From the NCBI RefSeq assembly GCF_000524195.1, contig NW_020170387.1, forward strand, positions 1,524,021 to 1,588,020: 64,000 nucleotides of DNA. The letters run 5' to 3'. Below, piece after piece: positions 25,101-35,764 of the stretch. The stretch's first letter is position 1, and each line of letters opens with the position of its first letter. Both the position numbers and the translations under genes were made by a program. Below the pieces are notes generated by a model, which saw nothing but the letters and a program-made list of their open reading frames with translations, ran no database searches and was not told the origin of the DNA. The DNA is from Echinococcus granulosus (Eukaryota > Platyhelminthes > Cestoda > Cyclophyllidea > Taeniidae).

Positions 25101-28100
25101 TGAACGCGTGCCGTTGTGGGTCGAAGACGAAATGTAGTCCACGCAGGCTGAGAAGAGAGGTCATCTGATGAAAAAGCGCATATGGATATGGAGAATGCCT
25201 TTTTCATATGGTGTTAAACCAAAAAAAAGAATAACAGAAAGTGCATTTGAAACATTTCCAAAAAAACAAGTAAAGAAACACTGCAAAGTTGACATGTTGT
25301 AAGACAACAAGATTCTACAGCAATGCAATAACATAGGATGCGAAAACTGCTCATAATCAGCTGATAAAACCTCAAAATTGCACCTTTTTAATTTAACAAA
25401 TTTAACCTATAAGTAAACTTGTACGTCCGATAGACCTCAAAAGCGAAAAATGTTTTAGGCAAGCGACACGTGCAGAAACCCAAACTGATATCGATTTCAG
25501 ATTGTGTAGGTCTAAATGGCACACAACAATCTGAGGACACTTCTTAAAAATGGACACACTGTTACCACTCGGGGAGGCTAGAAGAATAGGCGTGCGTTTA
25601 TACATGTAATTTGGCGAAAACGAAATGCGAGTATCTAATGTAAGGTCAATGTTATTCGACGCCGGTGACCTCAAGTGTACAAATCCGGAAATGTACAAGT
25701 CTTCACGAAAAACCCATCAGATCAGTCACCAAGTGGGGTACGAAAGCCTGCATCGCAAATAAAATGTAAAAAGTTAGAAAAGTCTAGCCATTGAACCAAT
25801 ACACATGCTTCAGAGGATCTAATAGTTTCTAAGATGACTTCTCTCAGAAGCAAATTTTGTTTTCTTGCACCATAAGCCTAGTCGAAAGACTTTAGTAAAG
25901 GGCAAATTTAAAGTTTATACAAAATAACGTAGTAATGCATGCAAGCCCGTTGAGAGGATCTATTTACTTTCAGAGGAAATCGAAGTGTATACGTGCTCAG
26001 AAAGTTGATTCCTATAAAGAAATATTACCACCTAATTTAGTGTGACATAGTTAGACTAGTCTAGCAGATACCAGAAAAAAACGTTAGTTCAATTCTACCA
26101 AAAAGGTCCTATAAGGAGGTTGACATTTGTCAGGAAGTCGAAAACGTCTTAGGTGGATAACAGAAGCTGAATAAAACAAGGTCCAAAGTGTGCACGGGAT
26201 CAATTTCACTCCTATTTGAAACAAGACCAGGATATGGCGGTATGATAGCTGTGGTGATCATGCAAGTGTAGGGAGCGGTGATTTCCCCGTCAAAATGATA
26301 AGTCACACGCTTACAGTAAAGGCAAATGATTGGGATTAAATACGACATGTTACGTCAAATCTGAACCACTTGTTTTGTCTACAAATTTCTAAACGGCAAA
26401 ATGCATTACATACAAATTCAATATTTTAGACTATTACTACTTCACGAGATTAAAAGCAATGAAGAGAGTAGATAGACATGAAAGTAATGGAAAACAAGTC
26501 TAGTCGTGTTTACAAAGGGGATGGACCCACCTTTTTGTACCGAGTTTCAAATTCTTCAAGCGTTTTCAAATTCCTTAATCCATGAGTGAATCGAATCCAG
26601 AACTTCCGCAATTTCAACCGTATCTCGGATAGTTGGATAATGTACTGTTCCACAAGGATGATCTGGGTTGATCGATCCACAGGTAGGTCCAGCGAGCTGA
26701 CTACCTCTTCACGTCCACTGCCACTAAGACCGACGTCACCATCATCTTCATCTTCGGAGTTACTTACGGCGGAGGCGATACCATCCACTTCCCGCAGCCG
26801 CTTGCGCAAATCCACGCCGCGTGACTCACAAACGGAGAGGCGTCGGAGTAGCAACCTTCGCCGACGATGCAGCTCATCCACGCGTCCATGATCCAATTCA
26901 AAGGTGCTGAGGTCGCGAGGGATGTGAGCGAGGGCCTCCAGCCGCGAGATATCGCCCACGAAGGCCTGGATCTCGCGGCCCAACGTACTGGCCGCGCTCT
27001 GGAATGCCTCGATCTCCTGCAGAAAGAGGGAGTTGGTGGTGAGACGGGAGAGGAGGAGGCCGTGAGTATACTGCTCCTGTTGTCGACCTCGACTTCGTCT
27101 TGCTGGTGCAGCTCGCAGCGTTGCCATTCTGCACGCACACGATCGAGGTTATGACGGCCCTCTTGGCGCACACGCGTGCACACACATTTCAGGCACGCTG
27201 CGCATGTACGCGCGCACCATCGATCCTGCACCCATCCACGTGGCGCACTCGTGCTAAAGTGCGACGACTCCTGTCTACGTGTGTGCACGCGTGCGCGCGC
27301 ACACACACAACGTGCGCAGGTAGGCGCACACGCCATTACATAACGTGAACCCAAGAATGGCACGAGACCCTTAGATTACTTGGCAGCATCAGTGATGACA
27401 CTTCACTGTTAAGATGCTGATATACATCTACAAGCAGTGTTGGATCGGCATAGTTTTTGCGGATTTCGACAGGTACCAGATAAGTATCTACATTATTGAA
27501 AAATAACCTTAGTGGTTCGAAATAGCAGCAGACAGTATTCACATGCATTATTATAAAACCCATTTTGAGCAATAACTCTGTGTGCGCCGTTCGCAGGTAG
27601 ATAAAGGGTTTTTGGGGCAAGCAAGCAAATAATAGATGTCTGAAAAAGGCAGCCTTTAGGCATGTACCGATGCACAATTTTTAACCCCGAAAAAGGGTCC
27701 TTGAGGATATGAACTTTTTTAAAAAGTTTGTATTCAAGGAAAGAACTGCGAATAAAATGAAAAAAGACATTCGAGTAAGCAGGACGAGTATGATTCATTT
27801 CTTTCGGCCGAGAATTTGGCAAGATAGAGTAGCATCATTAGGATAACGAAAATTAAATCGCTTTTTTCCTTTAACAGTCGTTAAAAGTGGGACGCTAAGG
27901 AAATATCATTAAATAAAAACAGTAGTTTACGAGGACCATCAGTTCTAATTGCACAACACAAGCTCTGGAACGGTAAAGGGAATCAAGGCGGAGGTGCAGT
28001 GCTGACGTTCCGCCAAAGCAAACACGACTGCTCCGCATCAAAACTTCGGAGGAGTTTGGATGCACAAACACACACCACGCAAAAGAAGACCTGTACAGCC

Positions 28101-31100
28101 GCAAAAAATTGAGTGGATTTCTATGCCACACACACAACCAGGCAAAAAGCGCACGCAGTGACAGTGGCACATATTCAGGCAACATGGCAGGGGAGTCACA
28201 TTTACACGCGCAGTGGCGCAAACCACGCACAGAGGCTCACACGACTCATTACGGCCCTGCCTTGTGCAATGAGCTGAGCATGCGTGTGTTCGGAGAAGAA
28301 AGACACAAGAAACCCACTGATTCCAGTTTCATAGCAGCATGGGCTCAGGAATTGGAAAGAAGGCACAGGTTCGAAACTGACAAGTTAAACTAACAACTTC
28401 GCTACCAAGACCTTGTTCTAATGCGACAACATTGCTTAGCATTTCAATCAAGTGAGCTTCTATTAAAAACCTAAAAAAGTGTTATTATCCTCGGACAAAA
28501 AACGTCCCACGCTCTGTTGCAGTGTTTTAAACAATCTGCTTGTGACAATTTGGTGCGACCACTTATCATGAGCCGATGAGGAACACATCGCATATTTGTG
28601 ACACTAAACTTAGATAAGAAAGTCGAAACGAGTGTCAATGGAGTGACTGAATATTAATGGAGTTGATGCAGTAGTAATTTGCCTTCAACTGGGGCCCACA
28701 CATAGATAGGGAGCGATGAAGTATTAAGTACTTGCACAAGTTATGTTTCTGATCAGACACCAAATTTGGGTCGGACAGAATACGTACTCTGAGCAAAGTG
28801 GAGTAGTAGATGAATCTTCATCCAACCCCGCAGTTGATGGAAATAAACGCAACCACATTGAACCTGATGCCTGCAAAAATAGCAACGATGATGAATCATC
28901 GCACCTTATCTATTACCATGCTTCACAGCAAACAAAACAAGGTCACACAAAGCCGAGCAACACAACAACCATTCGATCATAACAGGAATTCAAAAATTCA
29001 TTTGCGTTCAAATGACAATGACAGCTATGTGATTGCAAGTCTGCCCAAGTCTATTAATCATGAGTGCTGCCATGACGCTCAAAGAGACTGGAGGGACGTA
29101 AAGAAGCTGTAGCACGTGGGAAAGATAGCAAGGTTAACCAGCAGGTCACGAGATAAATTTGCTACATAGATGATCAAGTATCGCAATGCCACATTTCCTA
29201 AAGTGGTCAGATCAGTTAACATTTCTGTTGTAATTCGACAAGATTTTAAGTGTATCCGAAGGAGACGGCAAGAAACATGAAGAACACCGCATAAAAAGGC
29301 TTCATCAAAATGGGTACTTTCAAGAACACATACGCTCAAACAATTAAGTTTCTCACTAAACCTTCTCCATACACACAAAAGAAACGTAGAGCTATTGTGC
29401 GATCCGCGATGTACGGGCTTGCCATAAAGCAGTTATTATTACAAATAACAACCGGTTGATAATCATTTGCGACTCCAACAGAATAACCTGAATAGGATGT
29501 TTATGTTGATTGACCCAAAATAATTAATTAGTTGAACCTTACATTACCATTCAATGGTTTATGAGAACACCTTTGACCTTTGAATGTTGGATTTGGAACC
29601 TAAATAGAAATGTAGTGCCAGTGGTTCATGATTAGACATGAAGTGACGGCAGCAATGATTTGCGAGTAATTACACACTTATGAGGATGTAAATGGGCAGA
29701 CAAGGTCTAAAACATTTGCGACGTGCATCCAATAAGGCCATATCTTTTAGGTTGTACATTCTGTAAGGTCACACTGTATATTGACAGATAGGTTCATTTA
29801 AATCTATGAAATAAACCAGTAAGTGATTGGTCATCACACTTGACCAAACTTATGCAGGAATCACAAATCCGAAAGCTCAAGCGATTCAAATTAGTCATAT
29901 TCTGTAAAGCCAGTCACCTTTATGATAAAACAGCGAATGCAACTATCAGGAATGTCGAGAAGAAAGCCTGACATCAAGGCCACATGTACTGAGGACAAGT
30001 GTAGATTTAAATCGGTGGTAAGCTTAACCATGCATGCGATTACATCGAGTAATATTTCTTAAAGTGAGGCATTTAAAGTGAAAGACACCTAAATTGACGG
30101 TTGACCGAAGACAGAAGCGTTTACTTAAATCGTGTAAGTAGCCAGCGTCGGAGGCTCGACAATTATAAGTCAGAGAATGTTCCAACGTTGACGTAAAATG
30201 CCACGAATAAACAGTGGGGCGGTATTAATGTAATCTGCACAGTCGCGTCTGATTTTGATAATTTTAACTAGGTCACATGAATGCAGAGATCAAATCAATT
30301 CGGAGGTGAAGGTGTTCACTTGAGGGACCACAAAAATAAAATATTTAGTCTCGCGAACACGCATGTCCAATCATCTGACGTTCCGAACTCCAACACAGCA
30401 TAATCAAAAAGAGGATTCGGTAGGATCGTATTATGCCAAATAGTACAGCTGACGCCAAATCTACTGCTGTGAAGTAATTAAAACGTTCACTACAACGCAG
30501 CAGAACGCATTGCTTACAGATCGTGACTAGCATTTTATAACTCAAACGAATAAACCAGAGTAGGAATGCAGTGACAAGCTTTGAATTCCCAAAAAAACTA
30601 AGAAAAAACGACCAGCATAAAAGACGAATTCATGAGAAAATAGAGCACATTTATCCTCCGATTTGATGGAATTAAGGAGTCCTCAGCGGGCATGCAATAC
30701 ATACATTACAAGTGATCAGATTAAAAAGCCAGACTTCAACTAATTTGATCGCACCCAAACCACACCATGAAAAAAACTGTGTTTGGTAGGTAAAAAGGCA
30801 TATTTTCGCCTTTGAGTGATTAGCCAAAGTGGTGAGCAAAGCACGGAACGAGTTCACTTTTGTCAGGAAAGTAGTGCAATTACTTCTCCTTTTGTTTTAA
30901 AATCAAAAATTGAAGTTTGCTAAAGAAATCTACGGAATAAATTACTCGAAGATTTTAGAAAGATGCAGATGTTATGCGACATTTTGATTGCAGAACATCA
31001 AAAACTGTCCGAAAATCGCAAATCGATCTAACCTTCTAGCACTCATTTCATAACTGCTTTGCACAACCTCTCCCGCATTGCAAAAATACCATTTAAAGAA

Positions 31101-33138
31101 CCAGGTAAACCACTTTCGTACAGTGTACAGGAAATTCGTTTTAACTCAGAAAGTTTTCAAGAGCGGAGCTATAACCACGAAACCCAAATTTACTTTAGGA
31201 AACCAAAGAAACTACTGCTACAGCACAAAATACAAGCCGTTATGCACACAACCCACATTGCACAAAGCCAAACCTTAGATAATTTTTCTTAATGCGTGAA
31301 TTACATTTGAAGGGAGCATTAGAGTGAGTGCTAAAGAAAAATTTAGAGCACATGGACACTGAGGAAGGAGCCGGGACGGTTAGTATCATAAGCGGATTTT
31401 CTTTTAAAGGAAAAACCCACTTCGACTTGGCATATGGGATAAACTTTACGATCTTGATCGCAAAACTGAGGATGATACTAGACCAAGTGGAGGGGAGGGG
31501 ACAAGGAGAGAAGAAGTAAAGTGAGACGGTAAATGTGAAGCCAAAACAGTGATGCAAAGCAATCTCGTTCGGGTGGCGACTTAACAAGGTATTCCGCAGA
31601 GGCCGAAGCATACGAAAAGGGAGAGAAGCGAAGGCAAAAGCCTAGAAGAAAGGCTGAGTGTGGACGAAAGAGCCTAGCAGAAATACTTTGCTATTGCGCC
31701 AGCTACTCTACAGGTTGTTTGAGACAATATTAATAAGAGTATCAAGCATTCACAGTTGAAAAATAATGCGATAAGCGTCAACGCCAGCTAGTCAACGGTA
31801 GGGAAGGAGTTAAAGAACGAGAGCCACCACTCTCACTTGATAGAAAGTGGTTTAAACTGAAAAAGGTGCTTTCAAAAAAGTGCTCATGAGTACTCTATTC
31901 ACGGGCCTTGCAATCGTGGGTAGTAAATAAACACAATTACGCACGATGTTTCGAGAGTTGAACTGTCACAAACAATGCTATTCGACTGTGGTTTATGCAA
32001 AAAGACTATGATTGAATAGTAAAATATGGACTGATTCAAAAATAAAACCGAAGAAACTATCAGTCGGAATTAAACCAAAGACATCGGCAAAGCGATAGTC
32101 TAATCAATGAAACGAAGACTTAAAGCAATTAAAAACTAAAAAAGTGTGATACACGGATTGGTGATGGGTGCGTTGAGATGTGTTGGCGCGTGTGAGAGTG
32201 ATCTAAAAACTAACAGCACTACCACAACCGAAAAAATGAGGTACGAACTCGCCAAAAATCCAACCAGTATCCTCAGTTAATATAAACACTCCTGGATCAT
32301 CTAGTTAAACCAAAACTTGTGACCAGTTTTGATCTTTCACACTAAAAATGTAGTTGCGATCCATTTTACGAGGAAATAAGCAGATGAGACAACGGATCTG
32401 ATAGATAAAGCCAAATGATTGTCCTACAAAGCAATAACTAGAACAGGCCTAACGGATCTAATATCGTTAGCATTTCAATCTAATGGACAAAGCAAATGCA
32501 CCTATGGTCAATAAAATATTGAGTTTGAGTACGATTGTACCAAATTTGTGCTGATTTAAAATGCCTTAAATCAATCACTATCACGAATGCAGCCAAAAAT
32601 AATAATTACTATTAAAGCGCTAATGCCATTGTTACGTTCCTTTTAAGAAAAAAAAAAACTTCACTCAACCTTAGGAGCTTGGAACAGCAAAACATAACAA
32701 TGCCGAATAACCAGAACAAGAAATAAGGAAATATCCTGCACCAAACTCTTAGGAAAGTAGCTCAAAGCCGCTGTCCCGAATAGAAGCTGGTTCACTTAGG
32801 TACAGTTATGGACAGGATCAAATGACTTGGCCCAATCATACAACTAGAAAATTGAAGCCTCCACTAGTTCTAGCAACAAAAGAACCGCGATCAAAGCATC
32901 TACTTACAATTTGGAAATTCACCCAGGATGAAATATCGAACGATAAATCACCACCGAGCAATGATGGGATTTGAGTTGGAGAGATGAATTCAAAAAGTTC
33001 CTTTGGTTCATCAATCAGATGAAGAGAGTATAGGACATCGTTGTAAATCCCTGTGACAAATTTGTCTGAAGCGATGCGTTGAAAAAAACCTTGCGGTCGC
33101 AGGACAATAACATACTCAATCTGATCTATATAGTTGAG
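14681..33138 (-). CDS. Dbl-family RhoGEF (CRAL-TRIO, spectrin-like, DH, PH), N-terminus incomplete
   Basis: Guanine-nucleotide exchange factor activating Rho-type GTPases at membranes, closest in layout to MCF2/MCF2L (Dbl/Dbs), with puratrophin (PLEKHG4) the alternative. Exons found: 33138-32908 (CRAL-TRIO), 27016-26531 (spectrin-like), 22932-22458, 22383-22046, 21794-21591, 21049-20816, 19490-19264, 18848-18779, 17350-16863, 16836-16701, 16154-15807 and 15004-14681, together about 1186 residues. Every junction listed from 27016 down to 14681 is in phase, if a problematic join at 16837-16862 is accepted. The first part of the CRAL-TRIO domain and about 100 residues between it and the spectrin-like exon were not located, so the link from 32908 to 27016 rests on conserved domain order. 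The stop is TGA at 14683-14681. Confidence 0.85.
16701..19490 (-). CDS. RhoGEF exons: DH (Dbl homology) catalytic domain
   Basis: Exons 19490-19264, 18848-18779, 17350-16863 and 16836-16701. Conserved region 1 is seen as RALQELLVTEANYIRFLKA and the HFHN-like motif as LVFHN, split by a phase-2 intron. The middle exons carry LLECNGDPQLIQQWAESS and YTNYCLNYERA. Conserved region 3, LLEPAQRFQRYHLLIDRL, corresponds to the LLKPVQRITKYQLLLKEL family motif that contacts the GTPase. A Glu/Asp/Gly-rich insert of about 80 residues (near DGDCDDGGGVSG) sits inside the third exon. The last helix (DAVNSFLSNSREALTKA) is in another frame, reached only by an extremely short intron or an indel. The 19490-19264 and 18848-18779 exons lie outside the longer open frames and were recovered from splice sites plus motif matches. 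Confidence 0.85.
18548..18569. repeat. (GTAT)n microsatellite
   Basis: About five copies of GTAT in tandem, in the 1.4-kb RhoGEF intron between the exons ending at 18779 and starting at 17350. No function is suggested. Confidence 0.85.
20816..22932 (-). CDS. RhoGEF exons: helical linker between spectrin repeat and DH domain
   Basis: Four exons: 22932-22458, 22383-22046, 21794-21591 and 21049-20816. They encode about 417 residues with helical, spectrin-like stretches (LHPLLNSWQSLI, QLDRLVQLYTEINQ, LVEEVEQALKLTVSKL) separated by acidic Ser-rich segments and, in the last exon, a Gln/Pro-rich tail (SSQQQIQLQQYQ). Donors and acceptors are GTGAGT/TTTACAG, GTAAGG/TTTTAG, GTTTGT/CTTCAG and GTATAT. 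Phases 1, 0, 0, 0 all join without a stop. The region corresponds to the second half of the spectrin region and the pre-DH linker of Dbs-type GEFs. Conservation is weak, so function is inferred from position. Confidence 0.7.
22933..26530 (-). other. 3.6-kb RhoGEF intron without recognisable genes
   Basis: Between donor AAG|GTGGGT (26531) and acceptor CCTTAG| (22933). Open frames here are at most 98 codons and resemble no known domain. The plus strand is visibly A-rich, that is, T-rich on the transcribed sense strand, as in the other introns of this gene. No tRNA, transposon protein or tandem array is seen. Confidence 0.6.
26531..27016 (-). CDS. RhoGEF exon: spectrin-like repeat
   Basis: 162 codons beginning after a strong acceptor (pyrimidine-rich tract ending TTTCTGCAG) and ending at AAG|GTGGGT, phase 0 at both ends. 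The first 40 residues (EIEAFQSAAST, ISRLEALAHIPRDLSTF) align with the spectrin-like region of MCF2L (FREVKAILDAAS..NSLAHVEHLLRDLASF). An acidic, Ser-rich insert (SNSEDEDDGDVG) splits the helices. Open frame continues upstream as the GC-rich 27017-27127 stretch, but that is better read as the intron's polypyrimidine tract than as coding sequence. Confidence 0.8.
27017..32907 (-). other. 5.9-kb stretch with undetected RhoGEF exons
   Basis: Lies between the CRAL-TRIO exon and the spectrin-like exon. About 100 residues of the protein should be encoded here in small exons that I could not place with confidence. It contains a GC-rich alternating purine-pyrimidine tract (27276-27309) and otherwise A-rich single-copy-looking sequence with no open frame over 123 codons. 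Confidence 0.5.
27276..27309. repeat. Alternating purine-pyrimidine tract (GT/GC/AC), Z-DNA-prone
   Basis: Thirty-four consecutive bases strictly alternate pyrimidine and purine, from a TG/TA-type segment through a CG-rich core (27289-27300) into a CA run. Such tracts favour the left-handed Z form and are mutation-prone. It lies in a RhoGEF intron about 260 bp upstream (in gene sense) of the spectrin-like exon. Confidence 0.7.
32908..33138 (-). CDS. RhoGEF exon: C-terminal half of CRAL-TRIO (Sec14) domain
   Basis: 77 codons, phase 0 on both sides, with donor ATT|GTAAGT and a pyrimidine-rich acceptor ending AAG. The signature YVIVLRPQGFFQRI matches the VLVLRPTGFFQR motif of MCF2L-type Sec14 domains. 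The later segment with PTQIPSLLGGDL and SWVNFQ matches the family's SQLTEDLGG..SRW. In this family the domain binds phosphoinositides and helps autoinhibition and membrane targeting. It lies 5.9 kb upstream of the spectrin-like exon, so a separate small Sec14 gene cannot be excluded, but the subfamily-specific motif argues for the same gene. Confidence 0.75.
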
Positions 33139-33886
33139 CTTCATTTAAAAAGTAAAAGAAAGTACATCATACATTTAAATGCATTAGAAGCATCCTCACT
33201 GAAACCCACCCACATCTGCGACGATCGATGGCAAAAACATGGCGACAAAAGCTACTAAAAAGGTTACCAAAGGTCAGGCCATACGATTGAAAAAAGTAAT
33301 CAAGCAATAAATCTAAAACTGGGAATGGTAGACTGTCTTCAGTAATATCCGGAAAAAATAGGACGGGGTGATTTTGAGCATCTAGCGAGCCTAGAACTGT
33401 TGTAATATAAAAAACACTAACCAGGTGCCCACACGTAGGATCTCCTCAAGCAATCACATATCGATTCAGCGGAAGGACTAATACATAAATGAACCATCTG
33501 GAATAAGGGGACCAGAAAACAGATAATACCCCCTAATTTCGCATTTGTGCTGCACATTAGATCATTCAAACAAGACACCTCCTTAATTCACAACGCAGAA
33601 GACTTCATAAAGTTTCCGCAATTTTATACTTTATTTATGTTTAAGAACGGCTAATTCTTTGACAACCTTTTCAAACAGCAAAATAAAACTACGTGTAATG
33701 ACCACTTCTAAATGCTTAAAAATTATTTAAGCTGGATAACAAAACAAACAAATCCGCCTTGTTAGAGTTGTATGATTAAAATAAATATAAGAGCCCCTCA
33801 AAACCTTAAAGTCGACTGAAGCCATAATGCCCGTGTAATGCTCACGCTGCTTAAACGCTCCTTTACGAGAAGAAGCGGGCAGTGGA

Positions 33887-34358
33887 CTAGAAACTTGTGA
33901 TCAAGGTGTGGTCAGCATCTCTCAAATCAGGGAAGAGCTCTGTTTCTAGGTCTTCCTGAGTTTGTGTATGTCCAACCAGCCTCAGTGCTCTAAGGGTATG
34001 AAAGCCAGGGAAGAAGAGATAAAACGAGGACCGTACTGCAGCATGGAGTTGGGCTTGAGACAAGCTTCATAGTATAGAATTTACCTCACTCTGTAAAGAT
34101 ACAGTGAAAGGGCACCTAAGTGGTCTCTTTACATGGCTCACCCCTCGGTCAACCTCCTGCTTCGGCCATTGAAACGTAGACGGAGCTGCAAGACTCTTCT
34201 GCGCCGACCACTTTGGTCATCGATTTTTTGTGCAACTGAGAAGATAGTCGAGTGCCAATTTAATAATTCTTCTTCAGTTTCAGCCTGTATGAGAACCGAA
34301 GTCGGGGACGGGCGTAAGTGTTGGCCATCACCTGAGTCCACAGTTAGACGTAGGAACA
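33887..34358 (-). pseudogene. Unassigned exon-like pieces: PH-like helix, 6-nt micro-exon, terminal exon
   Basis: Minus-strand segments that join in phase but match no named gene. Piece 1 (34358-34142) encodes 71 residues including VLIQAETEEELLNWHSTIF, which resembles the C-terminal strand and helix of a PH domain; it ends at GG|GTGAGC. Next, TATCTTTACAG|AGTGAG|GTAAAT could be a 6-nt micro-exon (34090-34085). Piece 3 (33989-33887) reads ALRLVGHTQTQEDLE and ends in a TAG stop. The frame is kept whether or not the micro-exon is included. No upstream exons or start codon were recognised, and the foldback element begins about 20 bp beyond piece 1. It could be the 3' end of a small gene, 5' exons of the RhoGEF, or a decayed gene fragment. 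Confidence 0.3.
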
Positions 34359-34376
34359 CTGGTCAAAACGCCGGAT

Positions 34377-34583
34377 CATGTAACTGTGGCGTCCCGAGAC
34401 TCCCTGAAGATGAAAAAAGACACAATACTTGGGCAGAATACATATATTCAGCACGGAGAAGGTGTCTGAGCTACTAGCATGGCCCACAAGGCCAGCCCAC
34501 CCAGCGAGGTACAAGAAGGCTAATTCAAAGTACAAAAGTGGCCCCCACCAATGCCGAGGGAAAAACCACTATCGTATTACATA
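34377..34583 (+). repeat. Left inverted arm of the foldback element
   Basis: Pairs with the right arm in reverse complement. The minus-strand reading of this arm gives a short open frame starting MYFELAFLYLAGW, mirrored on the plus strand of the right arm, which confirms the inverted duplication at the translated level. Confidence 0.75.
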
Positions 34584-34943
34584 AAAATTGATGGAATCAA
34601 ACGTAATCCTACAAGGCCAGAATTTTGCTTCCATTGTTCCTTGCTGCGTTGTACCCACTTCAGAGCTGATCAGCCACACCCATTCTCACATATTTAACAT
34701 CACTGCACAAGGATGGCTGACAGCTCCGTCATAAACTTTTCCACATGGTTTACGACTAGTGCTGCTTCCATTGCTAATAATTTTCCAGGAGAGCACAGGA
34801 CTGGGGTAGATGTCAAAAGTAGGAGCCATTTCCATTCCTTCTGTTATGTGTCGCCACCAATTCTCCCATTCGTAGCACTTGCACTTTATCCGCCTTGCTA
34901 AGGCTTACCATTTGGCAGCACAAATCTGAGGACAAATACTATG

Positions 34944-35146
34944 TATGTAATACGATAGTGGTTTATCCCTCGGCATTGGTGAGGCGCCACTTTTGTACTT
35001 TGAATTAGCCCCCTTGTACCTCGCTGGGTGGGTTAGCCTTTCGGGCCATGCCAATAGCCCAGACACCTTCTCCGTGCTAAATACATATATTTTGTCCGAG
35101 TATTGTGTCTTCTTTCGTCTACAGGGAGTCCCGGGTCGCTACATGT
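34944..35146 (-). repeat. Right inverted arm of the foldback element
   Basis: Reverse complement of the left arm; the plus-strand reading gives MYFELAPLYLAGWVSL. Differences from the left arm are scattered substitutions and small indels, so the copy is not recent. Confidence 0.75.
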
Positions 35147-35290
35147 ATTTGTATGTATGTATTATCGACAGGCAAACGAGATTGGAGATTGTAGCATAGT
35201 TTAAAGTTCAGATCATCCAACAGAGGCACAATAGAGACCGAAACTAATTCTTTACTCAAACCGAGAGTCACCTAATACTTCATATAATGG

Positions 35291-35764
35291 CTAGATGTGA
35301 TAGTTGCATTGTTTAAAAGTGCCTTTTGAAGAGAAAACGACCGTCAGTCCAAACCTCGTGATAGAGAAGTGGCCAAAGTTCCTTGAGGCAGATAAGAGCT
35401 TAGTCTCTCCATTCTTCTTTACACGTGCAATTTCTCGTTGAAATCGATTAATAAACGTGTCCCAATTGAATAGGACCACGCGCAAAGGGAATGAAGGCTA
35501 GAGAAGAGGAGACAAACGGGGAACGTACTGCGTACTAATGCATGTCTGGCCATATTTTATTAGTGCTCATGTTATTGTCTTTCAAGTAAAATCCCTTCGT
35601 ACTTTTTTGGTATTTCTCTGCATTCCATGCACAATATTTTTGATTCTGTTCCAAGTGCTTCCAGAAGGTCGCTGTTGCTCACAAGCGTAAGTTAAAAACG
35701 ACAAAGTAAACGGTAAAGGGATGTAAGTGCATGGAAGGTGTTGTAAACAACTAAAAAATAACAT
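35291..35764 (-). other. Exon-like open frames of unknown identity near the divergent promoter zone
   Basis: On the minus strand a strong acceptor (CTCCTCTTCTCTAG) precedes an open frame of about 65 codons (35497-35291; contains NWDTFINRF and REIARVKK). A second frame upstream (35690-35582; contains NRIKNIVHGM) ends near AAA|GTACGA. Neither resembles a family I recognise. They might belong to the same unassigned gene as the 33.9-34.4 kb pieces, or be chance. Confidence 0.2.

Larger units (their letters stand above)
34377..35146. mobile_element. Foldback/MITE-like element with inverted repeats of about 205 bp
   Basis: The left arm (about 34377-34583) and right arm (about 34944-35146) are reverse complements with roughly 80% or more identity by eye, including long shared blocks such as CCCAGCGAGGTACAAG and CTAATTCAAAGTACAAAAGT. 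The 360-bp middle carries no convincing protein. A non-autonomous DNA transposon or foldback element is the simplest reading; two oppositely inserted copies of one short repeat is the alternative. No clear target-site duplication is visible. It sits in the intergenic zone between the divergently transcribed RhoGEF and BAH genes. Confidence 0.75.

Noticed and set aside
27017..27127. Upstream extension of the spectrin-like exon to an ATG at 27127
   Set aside because: The stretch before 27016 is a pyrimidine-rich tract ending in TTTCTGCAG, typical of an intron end, and similarity to MCF2L begins right after it.
26764..27363. 199-codon minus-strand open frame rich in Cys/Arg
   Set aside because: It overlaps the spectrin-like exon in another frame and extends into the GC-rich alternating tract; composition explains its length.
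31240..31611. 123-codon minus-strand open frame as a candidate missing RhoGEF exon
   Set aside because: The translation shows no spectrin-like helices, no match to the expected linker and no well-placed splice sites.
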